Assembly: GCA_013695565.1 (NCBI GenBank)
Contig: JACDAG010000551.1
Location: 1-10,266 of the forward strand
From: Bradyrhizobium sp.
GTDB taxonomy: Bacteria > Pseudomonadota > Alphaproteobacteria > Rhizobiales > Xanthobacteraceae
Length of the DNA: 10,266 bases
Reading direction: 5' to 3'
The stretch's first letter is position 1, and each line of letters opens with the position of its first letter. The position numbers and the translations under genes are program-made. A model generated the notes under the pieces. It was not told where the DNA came from. It searched no databases and saw only the letters and a list, made by a program, of their open reading frames with translations. Shown here in pieces: positions 1-6,519 of this stretch.

Positions 1-224
1 GCCGGGCACCACGCTGAATACGCCGGGCTTGCCGCTCGCGCGGCATAGCCAAAGGCCATGTAGCCGCAGGCCTGCTCGTGCCGGGCGCCGATCACTTTCA
101 GCTGCGCCTGATGGAAGGCGTCGAACAGACCGTAGATCTGCGCGCCGGGCAGGCCGAAAACAGTGTCGACGCCGTGCGCGACGAGGCCGTTGACGATCGC
201 TTCGCCGCCGGATGTTGATGTCAT
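1..224 (-). pseudogene. Thiamine-diphosphate-dependent enzyme (acetolactate synthase-like), N-terminal fragment with an apparent frameshift, cut by the window edge
   Basis: Reading minus from the ATG at 224-222 gives a ThDP-enzyme N-terminal (PYR) domain. It starts MTSTSGGEAIVNGL, followed by GLPGAQIYGLFDAF and then ARHEQACGYMAFGYA. The Glu of RHEQ (residue 50) matches the family's conserved Glu that activates the cofactor aminopyrimidine. After GYA (residue 61) the frame degenerates. Reading in the next frame restores the expected RASGKPGVFSVVPG, so one base is missing in the GG at 42-43 (CGG where CGGG is expected). Whether this is a true mutation or a sequencing error cannot be told here. 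It begins 28 bp after the stop of the FAH-family gene, so it is probably the last known member of the hpa operon. The substrate is unknown: acetolactate synthase, benzoylformate or arylpyruvate decarboxylase-type enzymes all share this domain. The rest of the gene lies outside the window. Confidence 0.75.
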
Positions 225-252
225 GTCACTGTTCCATCATTGCGGAGATTGA

Positions 253-1122
253 TCAGGCTTCGTCGGCCACGCCATTGCGCAGCACGCCGACACCCTCGGC
301 TTCCACCTCGACGAAATCGCCAGGCTTGAGATAGCGCGGCGGATCGAACCGGGCGCCGGCCCCGGTCGGCGTTCCCGTCACGATGACGTCGCCGGGCATC
401 AGCGTGGTGAAGGTCGAGATGTAGTTGAGGAGATAGCGGAAGCTGAAGATCAGCCGCCCGGTGCGGTCGTCCTGCCGCGTCTCCCCATTCACTTTTGTGG
501 TCAGGCGGACATCCGCGATCTGCGCTTCGCTGGTGTAGGGCACCAGCCATGGACCGAGGCTGCCGGTCGAGTCGAAGTTCTTGCCTTGCGTGACGTTGAA
601 TTTGGCGTGCCGCACCCAGTCGCGGATGGTGCCTTCATTGCACAGCGTAACAGCGGCGATATGGTCAAGCGCATCGCTTTCCCTGATGTGGCGGCCGGCT
701 TTGCCGATCACGAGCACCAGTTCGCCCTCATAGTCGAGCTGCGCGGAAGCGCGCGGCCGGATCAGCGGCGCGTTGTGGCCGACGAAAGACCGCGGCGTGC
801 GCATGAACATGCTCGGGAATTTCGGCGCATCCTGGCCGTCCTTGTACTCGGCGTTGCGGTTCGGATAGTTCACGCCGATGCAGATGATCTTTTCCGGCGC
901 CGGGATCGGCGGCTGCCAGGTGATGCCATCGAGCGTATGGTCCGGCGAGCGTTTTGCAGCGTCCTCGACGAGCTTCATCAGCGCACCGGCCGCGATGGCT
1001 TCACGCAGCGTCGGGTAATCCTTTTCGAAGCGCGCGGAGAGATCGACGATGCCGGCATCGGTGACGGCGCCGTATCTGGTGGTGCCGCCGATCGAATAGG
1101 TCGCGAGGCGAGGTGAGGTCAT
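253..1122 (-). CDS. hpaG: Fumarylacetoacetate hydrolase-family protein, probable OPET decarboxylase / HHDD isomerase (HpaG-like)
   Basis: This 289-residue protein has the FAH fold signatures: ICIGVNYPNRNAEYK (80-94), the acidic YEGEL motif (131-135, with E132 and E134 as likely divalent-metal ligands), TQGKNFDSTGSLGPW (178-192) and VTGTPTGAG near the C-terminus. By context it should decarboxylate 5-oxopent-3-ene-1,2,5-tricarboxylate and/or isomerise the product in the cytoplasm, between hpaF and hpaH in the pathway. It is a single-domain protein, whereas the E. coli HpaG is a tandem two-domain enzyme of about 430 residues. The usual third metal-ligand Asp (NDxSxRD in the family) is Glu163 in NEGTIRDW. 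The ATG has a good AGGA ribosome site six bases upstream. It starts 26 bp after the binding-protein gene. Membership of the FAH family is certain; the exact step is inferred from the operon. Confidence 0.85.
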   Translation of the reverse strand: MTSPRLATYSIGGTTRYGAVTDAGIVDLSARFEKDYPTLREAIAAGALMKLVEDAAKRSPDHTLDGITWQPPIPAPEKIICIGVNYPNRNAEYKDGQDAPKFPSMFMRTPRSFVGHNAPLIRPRASAQLDYEGELVLVIGKAGRHIRESDALDHIAAVTLCNEGTIRDWVRHAKFNVTQGKNFDSTGSLGPWLVPYTSEAQIADVRLTTKVNGETRQDDRTGRLIFSFRYLLNYISTFTTLMPGDVIVTGTPTGAGARFDPPRYLKPGDFVEVEAEGVGVLRNGVADEA

Positions 1123-1148
1123 GAATTGTCCTGTCAGCGAATCCTGTT

Positions 1149-1910
1149 TTAGCCGGGCGTCATGCCGGCGGCTTTGATGATGTCCCTGGCGGCAGGCGTT
1201 TTGAGATAATCGACCAGCGCTTTCGCCGCGTCCGCTTCCTTGGTGTCAGCCGCAATCGCCGAGCTGAATACCAGCTCCTGCTGCAGGTCGCCGGGGAAGG
1301 GGCCAACGAGCTCGACGCCGGGGGCGATCAGGACGTTGGTCAGGAACACGCCGATCTCGGCTTCACCCTTGGCAACAGCCGGTGCGATTGCGGCGGGGGT
1401 GGGTTGAACCTTGATCTTGGCCTTCATTTCCTCTGATATGCCGAGGCGATCGAAAACCTTGATGACATAAGCGCCGGCGGCGCTTGCGGGCAGGAAGGCG
1501 ACCGACGGCGCCGCCAGCAGGGCCTTCTTGAAGGTATCCGGCGTCGAGATGTCAGGCTTAGGGGCGCCGGCGCGAACGATGATTCCATAGCCGACGCGGG
1601 CGATGTCGATCGTCGGTCCTGATGCAAAGCGGGCTTTTGCCGCGGCGTCCTTGAATACATCGACGGGCACCACGACCACGTCGAATGCCGTGCCCGAATT
1701 GATCCGCGCAATGATGTTGGGTGTGGAATCGAAATGGCTGACGAGCTTGTCGCCGGTCGCCTTCTCGAATGCGGGGGCGATCGTATTCATCGCGGCGGTC
1801 ATCGATCCGCCGGCGATTACCTTGAGCTCGGCTGCGTGAAGCGAATTTGCAGTGGCCATGGCGAGGATCCCGGACAGAACGGCTGTGATGGTGAGCGGCG
1901 ACTTCCTCAT
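1149..1910 (-). CDS. Periplasmic substrate-binding protein, ModA-like (PBP2 fold), orphan in the hpa operon
   Basis: The product has 253 residues. The N-terminus MRKSPLTITAVLSG with a following hydrophobic run and NSLHA/AELKV looks like a Sec signal peptide cut after residue 26. The mature protein begins LKVIAGGSMTAAMNTIAPAFEKATG, the opening of ModA-like molybdate/extracellular solute-binding proteins, followed by FDSTPNIIARINSG and FDVVVVP. A longer frame exists up to 1970, but it would overlap hpaD and mask the signal peptide; the ATG at 1910 has GGGAGAG four bases upstream, so I chose it. ModA proteins normally sit with ModB and ModC, but no permease or ATPase is in the window. The position between hpaD and the FAH gene (31 bp and 26 bp gaps) suggests a ligand tied to aromatic-acid breakdown rather than molybdate. 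This ligand idea is inference. Confidence 0.82.
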   Translation of the reverse strand: MRKSPLTITAVLSGILAMATANSLHAAELKVIAGGSMTAAMNTIAPAFEKATGDKLVSHFDSTPNIIARINSGTAFDVVVVPVDVFKDAAAKARFASGPTIDIARVGYGIIVRAGAPKPDISTPDTFKKALLAAPSVAFLPASAAGAYVIKVFDRLGISEEMKAKIKVQPTPAAIAPAVAKGEAEIGVFLTNVLIAPGVELVGPFPGDLQQELVFSSAIAADTKEADAAKALVDYLKTPAARDIIKAAGMTPG

Positions 1911-1941
1911 GACACTCTCCCGGTGGCTTTTGCGCGCTATC

Positions 1942-2925
1942 CTAATCCGCAATCGTGACGTCGGCGACAAAGGCCGGCTCGCGCACCGCTTGCCCCGTGA
2001 ACGGCGAACCCTGCTCGAACCAGGAGCGCGGCGCGGGCGCGCCCCACAGCGTTTGCCGGCGCGGGTCCTTCAGCGACCAGCGCATCGGTTCGTGGTCGTG
2101 ATCGCCCGTAAAATAATCGCTGGTGTAGAGTTCGAGGCGATGGCCGTCGGGGTCGCGGACGTAAAGGAAGAAGGCATTCGCGATGCCGTGACGGCCGGGG
2201 CCGCGCTCGATATTCTTCAAGTAACCGCTGGAGGCCATCACGTCGCAAAGATGCAGGATGTTCATCGCGGTGGGCACCCAATAGGCGAAGTGATGCAGGC
2301 GAGGGCCCTTGCCATTGGTGATGGCAAAATCGTGCACATTGCCCTTGCGATGCAGCCAGGCCGCGGCGATGCGTCCGTTCGGACCGTCCTCCTCGCCATA
2401 TTCGGTCAGCCGGAAGCCCAGCCGGGCGTAGAAATCGACGGTGCCTTGAACCTCGGCGGCGAAGACGTTGAAATGATCGAGCCGCTGCGGATGGCAGCCC
2501 TTGTAGAGGTCGTAGCGCCTGAGCAGATGCGGGCGCTTCTCCATCGTCGCATAGAGCTCGATCTGGAAGCCGAAGGGGTCGGTGAACTGCAGGGTGCGGC
2601 CCTGGAACGGTTGCTCGGCGAAGGCGTAGGTGATGCCGTTCTCGGAAAAGAAGCTGGCGGCCTTGTCGAGATCGGCGTCATTGCCGACCTTGAAACCGAG
2701 CCGGTTGCACGCCGCGGCGGACGCCTTGCGCAGCACCAGCGAGTGATGCTGATGCTCCTCGGCGCCGCGCAAATAGACCACGCTACCGTCGCGGTCCTCG
2801 ACATGGAGGCCGACGGTCTTTTCGTAGAAGTCGCTGCTGGCGTTCAAATCCGTCACGTCGAGCACGGCGTGGCTGGAGCGGATGATGTTGAACGGCGGAT
2901 CGAAGACGTGTGTAGGTACCGGCAT
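1942..2925 (-). CDS. hpaD: 3,4-dihydroxyphenylacetate (homoprotocatechuate) 2,3-dioxygenase, VOC-type extradiol enzyme
   Basis: This cytoplasmic non-haem enzyme opens the ring of homoprotocatechuate to 5-carboxymethyl-2-hydroxymuconate semialdehyde. The 327-residue product starts MPVPTHVFDPPFNIIRSSHAV and holds two pairs of vicinal-oxygen-chelate modules. The likely metal triad is H151 (in LDHFNV), H212 (in LHHFAYW) and E265 (in HRLELYTSDYF). The second-sphere residues H198, R241, H246 and Y255 line up with His200, Arg243, His248 and Tyr257 of the Brevibacterium fuscum HPCD enzyme with a constant offset of two. This is the class I family used by Gram-positive and Mn-dependent enzymes, not the LigB-type HpaD of E. 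coli. The frame extends eight codons upstream to 2949, but that ATG lies inside a repeat, while the ATG at 2925 has AGGGA six bases upstream. Iron versus manganese cannot be read from sequence. Confidence 0.93.
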   Translation of the reverse strand: MPVPTHVFDPPFNIIRSSHAVLDVTDLNASSDFYEKTVGLHVEDRDGSVVYLRGAEEHQHHSLVLRKASAAACNRLGFKVGNDADLDKAASFFSENGITYAFAEQPFQGRTLQFTDPFGFQIELYATMEKRPHLLRRYDLYKGCHPQRLDHFNVFAAEVQGTVDFYARLGFRLTEYGEEDGPNGRIAAAWLHRKGNVHDFAITNGKGPRLHHFAYWVPTAMNILHLCDVMASSGYLKNIERGPGRHGIANAFFLYVRDPDGHRLELYTSDYFTGDHDHEPMRWSLKDPRRQTLWGAPAPRSWFEQGSPFTGQAVREPAFVADVTIAD

Positions 2926-2931
2926 GTGGCG

Positions 2932-2936
2932 TCCCT
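2932..2936 (-). promoter_or_regulatory. Ribosome binding site that sets the hpaD start
   Basis: On the minus strand this reads AGGGA, six bases before the ATG at 2925-2923. The alternative upstream ATG at 2949 falls inside the palindromic repeat (GGAATGAC) and has no purine-rich site before it. The downstream start is therefore preferred. Confidence 0.55.
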
Positions 2937-2943
2937 GGTTCGC

Positions 2944-3020
2944 TGTCATTCCGGGGCGCGAAGCGAACCCGGAATCTCGAGATTCCGGGTCTGGTGCTTA
3001 CGCACCATCCCGGAATGACG
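2944..3020. repeat. Folded intergenic palindromic repeat (Bradyrhizobium-type CATTCCGGGG element)
   Basis: The element fills the hpaE-hpaD gap. Its outer arms GTCATTCCGGG (2945-2955) and CCCGGAATGAC (3009-3019) are perfect inverted repeats of 11 bp. Inside are a 24-bp perfect palindrome (2967-2990, centred on CTCGAG), a hairpin TGGTGC-TTAC-GCACCA (2992-3007) and a short CGC-GAA-GCG hairpin (2957-2965). Together they could fold as a cloverleaf-like RNA or a DNA cruciform. I recall very similar elements scattered through Bradyrhizobium genomes. Lying inside the operon transcript, it may affect mRNA stability or polarity between hpaE and hpaD; that is inference. Confidence 0.85.
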
Positions 3021-3027
3021 ACTGTGG

Positions 3028-4563
3028 TTAAACTCCCAATCTCTGAATCTTGTGCGTCCCGCGCGCCAGCGAGACGTGTTTGGTTTCCATGTAGAAGTTG
3101 AACGAATAGTCGCCGCCGTCGCGGCCGATGCCGGATGATTTCATGCCGCCGACCGGGGTCGGCAGATGGCGGACGTTTTCGGAGTTGAGCCAGATCATCC
3201 CGGCCTCCAGCGCGTCCGCGACGCGGAGCGCGCGGCCCATGTCGCCGGTCCAGACGTAACCGGTGAGGCCGTATTGCACGCCGTTGGCGATCTCGATCGC
3301 GTCCTTTTCGTCCTTAAAGGGAATCACGGTCAGGAACGGGCCGAACACTTCTTCCTGCGCGACGCGCATCTTGGCGTGTGCGCCGGTGACCAGCGTCGGC
3401 TGCACATAATGCCCGCCGCCGGGGCCGTCATGCGGCTTGCCGCCGACCGCAATAGTGGCGCCGTCCTTCTGCGCGACCTCGAAATAGCTGCAGACTTTTG
3501 CCAGATGCCGCTCATGGATCAGCGGGCCTACTTCGGTGACGGGATCGAGGGGATGCCCCACCTTCAGCGCCTTGACCCGTGCGGTCAGCTTTTCGACGAA
3601 TTTGTCCGCGATGCCTTGCTGCACCAGCAGCCGGCTCGACGAGGTGCAGCGCTCGCCGTTGAGCGAGTAGATCATGAACACGACCGCATCGAGCGCGCGG
3701 TCGAGATCGGCATCATCGAACACGATCACAGGATTCTTGCCGCCGAGTTCGAAATGCACGCGCTTCAAGGTCGGCGCGCCCTGCGCCATGATCGCCGAGC
3801 CCGTTGAACTCTCGCCGACGAAGCCGATCGCCTTGATCGCGGGATGTTCGGTCAGCGCCTTGCCGGCCTCTTCGCCGATGCCGTGAACGGTGTTGAGCAC
3901 GCCGTCGGGCACACCGGCCTGCTTGACCAATTTGGCCAGGAGATCCGCCGTCACCGGCGACCATTCCGCCGGCTTCTGCACGACGGTGCAGCCGGCCGCC
4001 AGCGCGGGCGCGATTTTCCAGGTCGACAGCATGAACGGCGTGTTCCACGGCGTAATCACGCCGACCGGGCCGATCGGCATCCGGGTCGAGATGTTCCAGT
4101 GTTCTTCACTCGGCGTGTTGAGGCCGTCGCGGGCCTCCGCGCATTTGTCGGCGAAGAAGCGAAAATTCTCGGCGGCGCGGATCGCGGCCTTGGCCATGAA
4201 CCGATGTGCCTGGCCGGTATCGATGCATTCGAGCACCGCGATGTCGTCGGCGCGATCCTCGATCGCATCGGCGACCCGATGCAGCAGTTTCTTCCGCGTC
4301 GTTGCCGGCATGTCGCGCCAGGATTTGAACGCCAGCGCCGCTGCCGTCGCGGCGCGATCAATGTCTTCGGCGTTGCCACGCGCAACCGAAGCCAGCACCG
4401 CGCCATCGACGGGTGATTTGGTCTCGAAGGTCTGCCCGGATGTCGATGGCACGACCTTGCCGCCGATCATGTGCCCGATGCCCTCGGCCTTCAGCTTGGC
4501 GAGCAGGGGCGCTGCGCGATCGCGGTTGGCCTGAAATACGTCCTTCGGGGTGACCTTATCCAT
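3028..4563 (-). CDS. hpaE: 5-carboxymethyl-2-hydroxymuconate semialdehyde dehydrogenase
   Basis: This 511-residue NAD-dependent aldehyde dehydrogenase oxidises the ring-cleavage semialdehyde to 5-carboxymethyl-2-hydroxymuconate. The ALDH landmarks are all present: TPWNTPF with the oxyanion Asn174, the dinucleotide-binding FVGESSTGSAI (248-258), FELGGKNP with the general base Glu272, NGERCTSSSR with the nucleophile Cys306, and EEVFGPF (404-410). Length is typical of the family (HpaE is about 490), with a short N-terminal extension. The start codon overlaps the end of hpaF in ATGGATAA (4556-4563), and its GGAG site at 4571-4574 lies inside hpaF, which suggests translational coupling. The ALDH family call is certain; the substrate is assigned from its hpaF and hpaD neighbours. 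Confidence 0.94.
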   Translation of the reverse strand: MDKVTPKDVFQANRDRAAPLLAKLKAEGIGHMIGGKVVPSTSGQTFETKSPVDGAVLASVARGNAEDIDRAATAAALAFKSWRDMPATTRKKLLHRVADAIEDRADDIAVLECIDTGQAHRFMAKAAIRAAENFRFFADKCAEARDGLNTPSEEHWNISTRMPIGPVGVITPWNTPFMLSTWKIAPALAAGCTVVQKPAEWSPVTADLLAKLVKQAGVPDGVLNTVHGIGEEAGKALTEHPAIKAIGFVGESSTGSAIMAQGAPTLKRVHFELGGKNPVIVFDDADLDRALDAVVFMIYSLNGERCTSSSRLLVQQGIADKFVEKLTARVKALKVGHPLDPVTEVGPLIHERHLAKVCSYFEVAQKDGATIAVGGKPHDGPGGGHYVQPTLVTGAHAKMRVAQEEVFGPFLTVIPFKDEKDAIEIANGVQYGLTGYVWTGDMGRALRVADALEAGMIWLNSENVRHLPTPVGGMKSSGIGRDGGDYSFNFYMETKHVSLARGTHKIQRLGV

Positions 4564-4954
4564 TGACCGTCTCCACCTTCAAAGCTTCGTGGATGTTGTT
4601 GCGCTTCCAACTGGTATCCTTGTCGTTGATCTGCATGTCGAACGACAACGCGAATTTTGTCTCCTTGAACACCGGATCGAGATTGACCGACAGCGCCTTG
4701 AAAATATGTTCGCCGGCCTTCTTCCGGGTGGCGAGGTCGCGGCCTTCGCCAAGCCGCAGCACCATATCGAGGAAGCCGTAATTGTGCCTGTTGTCGGCGA
4801 TCGCGTAGTGCTCGCATTTGATCGCGCGCACCCGGATGCCGCCGAGCGGGAATATGCCGGTTTCAACCGCCGCCTTGCGTACCAGTTCCACCACCGCGCC
4901 AATGTCGACGCGGCCATCGAGGTTGGCGGAGTATTCGATCGTGAAATGCGGCAT
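4556..4954 (-). CDS. hpaF: 5-carboxymethyl-2-hydroxymuconate delta-isomerase
   Basis: This small cytoplasmic isomerase (132 residues; the E. coli enzyme is about 126) belongs to the tautomerase-like CHMI family. It converts 5-carboxymethyl-2-hydroxymuconate to 5-oxopent-3-ene-1,2,5-tricarboxylate, the substrate of the decarboxylase. The N-terminus MPHFTIEYSANL provides Pro2, which becomes the catalytic N-terminal proline after Met removal. IRVRAIKCEHYAIAD and FLDMVLRLGEGR are recognisable CHMI blocks. The ATG has GGAG (4962-4965) seven bases upstream and starts 30 bp after hpaH ends. Its last codons overlap the hpaE start by eight bases. Confidence 0.93.
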   Translation of the reverse strand: MPHFTIEYSANLDGRVDIGAVVELVRKAAVETGIFPLGGIRVRAIKCEHYAIADNRHNYGFLDMVLRLGEGRDLATRKKAGEHIFKALSVNLDPVFKETKFALSFDMQINDKDTSWKRNNIHEALKVETVNG

Positions 4955-4984
4955 GTCTGTACTCCAGCAGTTCCTGCGAAAGCA

Positions 4985-5791
4985 TCAAGCGAAGTAACAG
5001 CTCACCGAGCCGTAGGGACCATAGTCGGCCTGGATCGTGTCGCCTTTGCGGGTTTCGATCGGGCGAATGAACGATCCCGCCAGCACCACCTGACCAGCTT
5101 CCAGCGCCATCCCATTCGGCGCGATCTTGTTGGCGAGCCAGGCCACCGAGGTTGCGGGATGGTTGAGCACGCCAGCGGCAAGGCCGGTTTCCTCGAGCTG
5201 GCCGTTGCGAAAACATAGCGCGCCGATCCAGCGCAAATCTGCATCCATCGGGCGGATCGGCCGGCCGCCGAGAACGATGCCGGCATTCGCGGCGTTGTCG
5301 GCGACGGTGTCGAAGATCTTTCGCGTCGCTTTGGTTTGTGGGTCGACGCGTTCGACCCGCGTATCGAGAATTTCCAGCGCCGGCACCACGAAGTCGGTGG
5401 CGTTGAGCACGTCGAACATGGTGCAATCAGGGCCGGAGAGCCGGCTCTTCATCACGAACGCCAGTTCGGCCTCGACGCGGGTGGCGATGAAACGGTCGGT
5501 CGGCACCAGGCCGCCATCGGCAAAGAACATGTCGTCGAGCAGGACGCCGGAATCCGGCTCGTCGATATTGAGCGCGCTCTGCATCGCCTTCGAGGTCAGG
5601 CCGATCTTGTGGCCTTTGACGATGCGCCCTTGCGCGACCTTCATCTCGACCCACGCCTTCTGAATCGCGTAGGCGTCTGCGATCGTGATGCCGGGGTGCT
5701 CGATCGAAATCTGCCGGATCTGCGTGCGGGTTTTTTCCGCATGGTCCAGCCGTTCGGCGGCGGCGCGAATCTGGTCGTTGGAAAGGGCCAT
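4985..5791 (-). CDS. hpaH: 2-oxohept-4-ene-1,7-dioate hydratase
   Basis: This is the first gene of the minus-strand operon. The 268-residue product matches HpaH/HpcG in length and belongs to the hydratase/decarboxylase family related to MhpD. It adds water to 2-oxohept-4-ene-1,7-dioate, giving 4-hydroxy-2-oxoheptane-1,7-dioate, the aldolase substrate. Visible landmarks are KGHKIGLTS (59-67), the acidic pair E107 and E109 in RVEAELAFV, and E140 in ALEILDTR; these fit the three glutamates that bind the divalent metal in HpcG. The start ATG at 5791 has only a weak GAGAA site upstream, but no better in-frame start follows before the conserved DHAEKTR segment. It is probably controlled by the divergently encoded HpaR. 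Confidence 0.94.
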   Translation of the reverse strand: MALSNDQIRAAAERLDHAEKTRTQIRQISIEHPGITIADAYAIQKAWVEMKVAQGRIVKGHKIGLTSKAMQSALNIDEPDSGVLLDDMFFADGGLVPTDRFIATRVEAELAFVMKSRLSGPDCTMFDVLNATDFVVPALEILDTRVERVDPQTKATRKIFDTVADNAANAGIVLGGRPIRPMDADLRWIGALCFRNGQLEETGLAAGVLNHPATSVAWLANKIAPNGMALEAGQVVLAGSFIRPIETRKGDTIQADYGPYGSVSCYFA

Positions 5792-5822
5792 GTGTTCTCA
5801 GCAAAAAGATGGTGCCGGGAGA

Positions 5823-5851
5823 TGATTAACATGTTAAGTGAAATCGATCAA
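5823..5851 (-). promoter_or_regulatory. Possible hpaH operon promoter
   Basis: On the minus strand TTGATC (5851-5846) is followed after 17 bp by TAATCA (5828-5823). The -35 match is fair and the -10 match is weak. Support comes mainly from the spacing and the overlapping palindrome. Confidence 0.3.
5826..5837. promoter_or_regulatory. Candidate HpaR operator (TTAACATGTTAA)
   Basis: This is a perfect 12-bp palindrome in the hpaH-hpaR gap, 35 bp from the hpaH start codon. MarR-family dimers bind such short AT-rich palindromes. It overlaps the proposed hpaH -10 element, as a repressor site would. No binding data can be read from the sequence. Confidence 0.5.
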
Positions 5852-5907
5852 ACCGAATTCATGCTTGCTGCAACGCAAAACTTTATTCCCTTTGATCAGC
5901 ATTGGTG

Positions 5908-6456
5908 ATGGCGGACGATTGGCGGATGGCACGGAAGAAATCGCAGACAGGAATTAGCGCGGAAGCGGCCGAGACGGCCCGGCGCGCGCCGATGCGCGAG
6001 TTCTCGCGCTCCCTGCCGATGTCGCTGCTGCGCGCCCGCGAAGCCGTGATGCGCCAGTTCCGTCCGTCCCTGCGCAATCACGGCCTGACCGAACAGCAAT
6101 GGCGCATCCTTCGCGCGCTGACGGCGGTGGAGGCGATCGAGGTCACGGAACTGGCGCGGGTCGCCTTCCTGCTCGGGCCGAGCCTGTCGCGGATCCTGCG
6201 TGATCTCGAAGCGCGCCAGCTGATCGAGCGCCGCACCGCGAAAGCCGATTTGCGCCGTGCCGTGGTGTCGATAACAGCCAAGGGACTGAAACTGATCGAG
6301 GCGGTGGCGCCGACCTCGGAGGCGATCTACGCCGAGATCACCAGCCGCTATGGCGCCCGCAAGCTTGCCGAATTGCAGGACATGCTGGGCGTGCTGGAAC
6401 GCAGCCTTGCGGCCATGGAAGTCGCGGGCGAGGACGACGGCGAGATCGGCGAGTGA
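5908..6456 (+). CDS. hpaR: MarR-family regulator of homoprotocatechuate degradation (HpaR)
   Basis: The 182-residue product is a dimeric winged-helix repressor of the MarR family. The block LLRAREAVMRQFRPSLRNHG then LTEQQWRILRAL (40-71) closely resembles the start of E. coli HpaR. The DNA-binding helices are in VTELARVAFLLGPSLSRILR (79-98), and the wing is in ADLRRAVVSIT (113-123). It has a basic N-terminal extension of about 35 residues that E. coli HpaR lacks. The start is uncertain: TTG 5902, GTG 5905, ATG 5908 and ATG 5926 (MARKKSQ) are in frame and none has a clear ribosome site; ATG 5908 is a compromise. It lies head to head with hpaH, so it likely controls that operon and itself. Inducers in E. 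coli are hydroxyphenylacetates. Confidence 0.88.
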   Translation: MADDWRMARKKSQTGISAEAAETARRAPMREFSRSLPMSLLRAREAVMRQFRPSLRNHGLTEQQWRILRALTAVEAIEVTELARVAFLLGPSLSRILRDLEARQLIERRTAKADLRRAVVSITAKGLKLIEAVAPTSEAIYAEITSRYGARKLAELQDMLGVLERSLAAMEVAGEDDGEIGE

Positions 6457-6503
6457 GCACAAATTTGCATGATGCTACCGGCGCCATGCATAGCGGCGAC
6501 GCA

Positions 6504-6519
6504 AATGATTGTAATCATT
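6504..6519. promoter_or_regulatory. Inverted repeat, candidate operator for the right-hand operon
   Basis: AATGATT (6504-6510), GT, AATCATT (6513-6519) form a perfect 7-2-7 inverted repeat in the 211-bp gap between hpaR and the Ldh2 gene. It differs from the TTAACATGTTAA palindrome, so it may bind another regulator, although a MarR-type site is also possible. I see no gene or clear terminator in the rest of the gap (6457-6667). Confidence 0.4.

Larger units (their letters stand above)
5792..5907. promoter_or_regulatory. Divergent control region between hpaH and hpaR
   Basis: This AT-richer stretch of 116 bp separates two divergent genes and should hold both promoters and the HpaR operator. 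Besides the TTAACATGTTAA palindrome it has a widely spaced inverted repeat, GATCAAA (5846-5852) and TTTGATC (5891-5897). A weak plus-strand promoter for hpaR may be TTCATG (5858-5863) with TTTATT (5882-5887), 18 bp apart. E. coli HpaR is known to repress the meta-cleavage operon and to be relieved by hydroxyphenylacetates; applying this here is inference. Confidence 0.6.

Noticed and set aside
1149..1910. Calling this gene modA
   Set aside because: The fold matches, but the ligand motifs differ and no modB or modC is present, so the symbol would overstate the evidence.
1911..1970. A 20-residue longer N-terminus for the ModA-like protein
   Set aside because: It would overlap hpaD and bury a good signal peptide; the internal ATG at 1910 has a strong ribosome site.
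1852..3018. A 388-codon plus-strand open frame opposite hpaD and the repeat
   Set aside because: It lies antisense to a gene with complete dioxygenase active-site residues and has no recognisable domain. Long antisense frames are expected in DNA this GC-rich.
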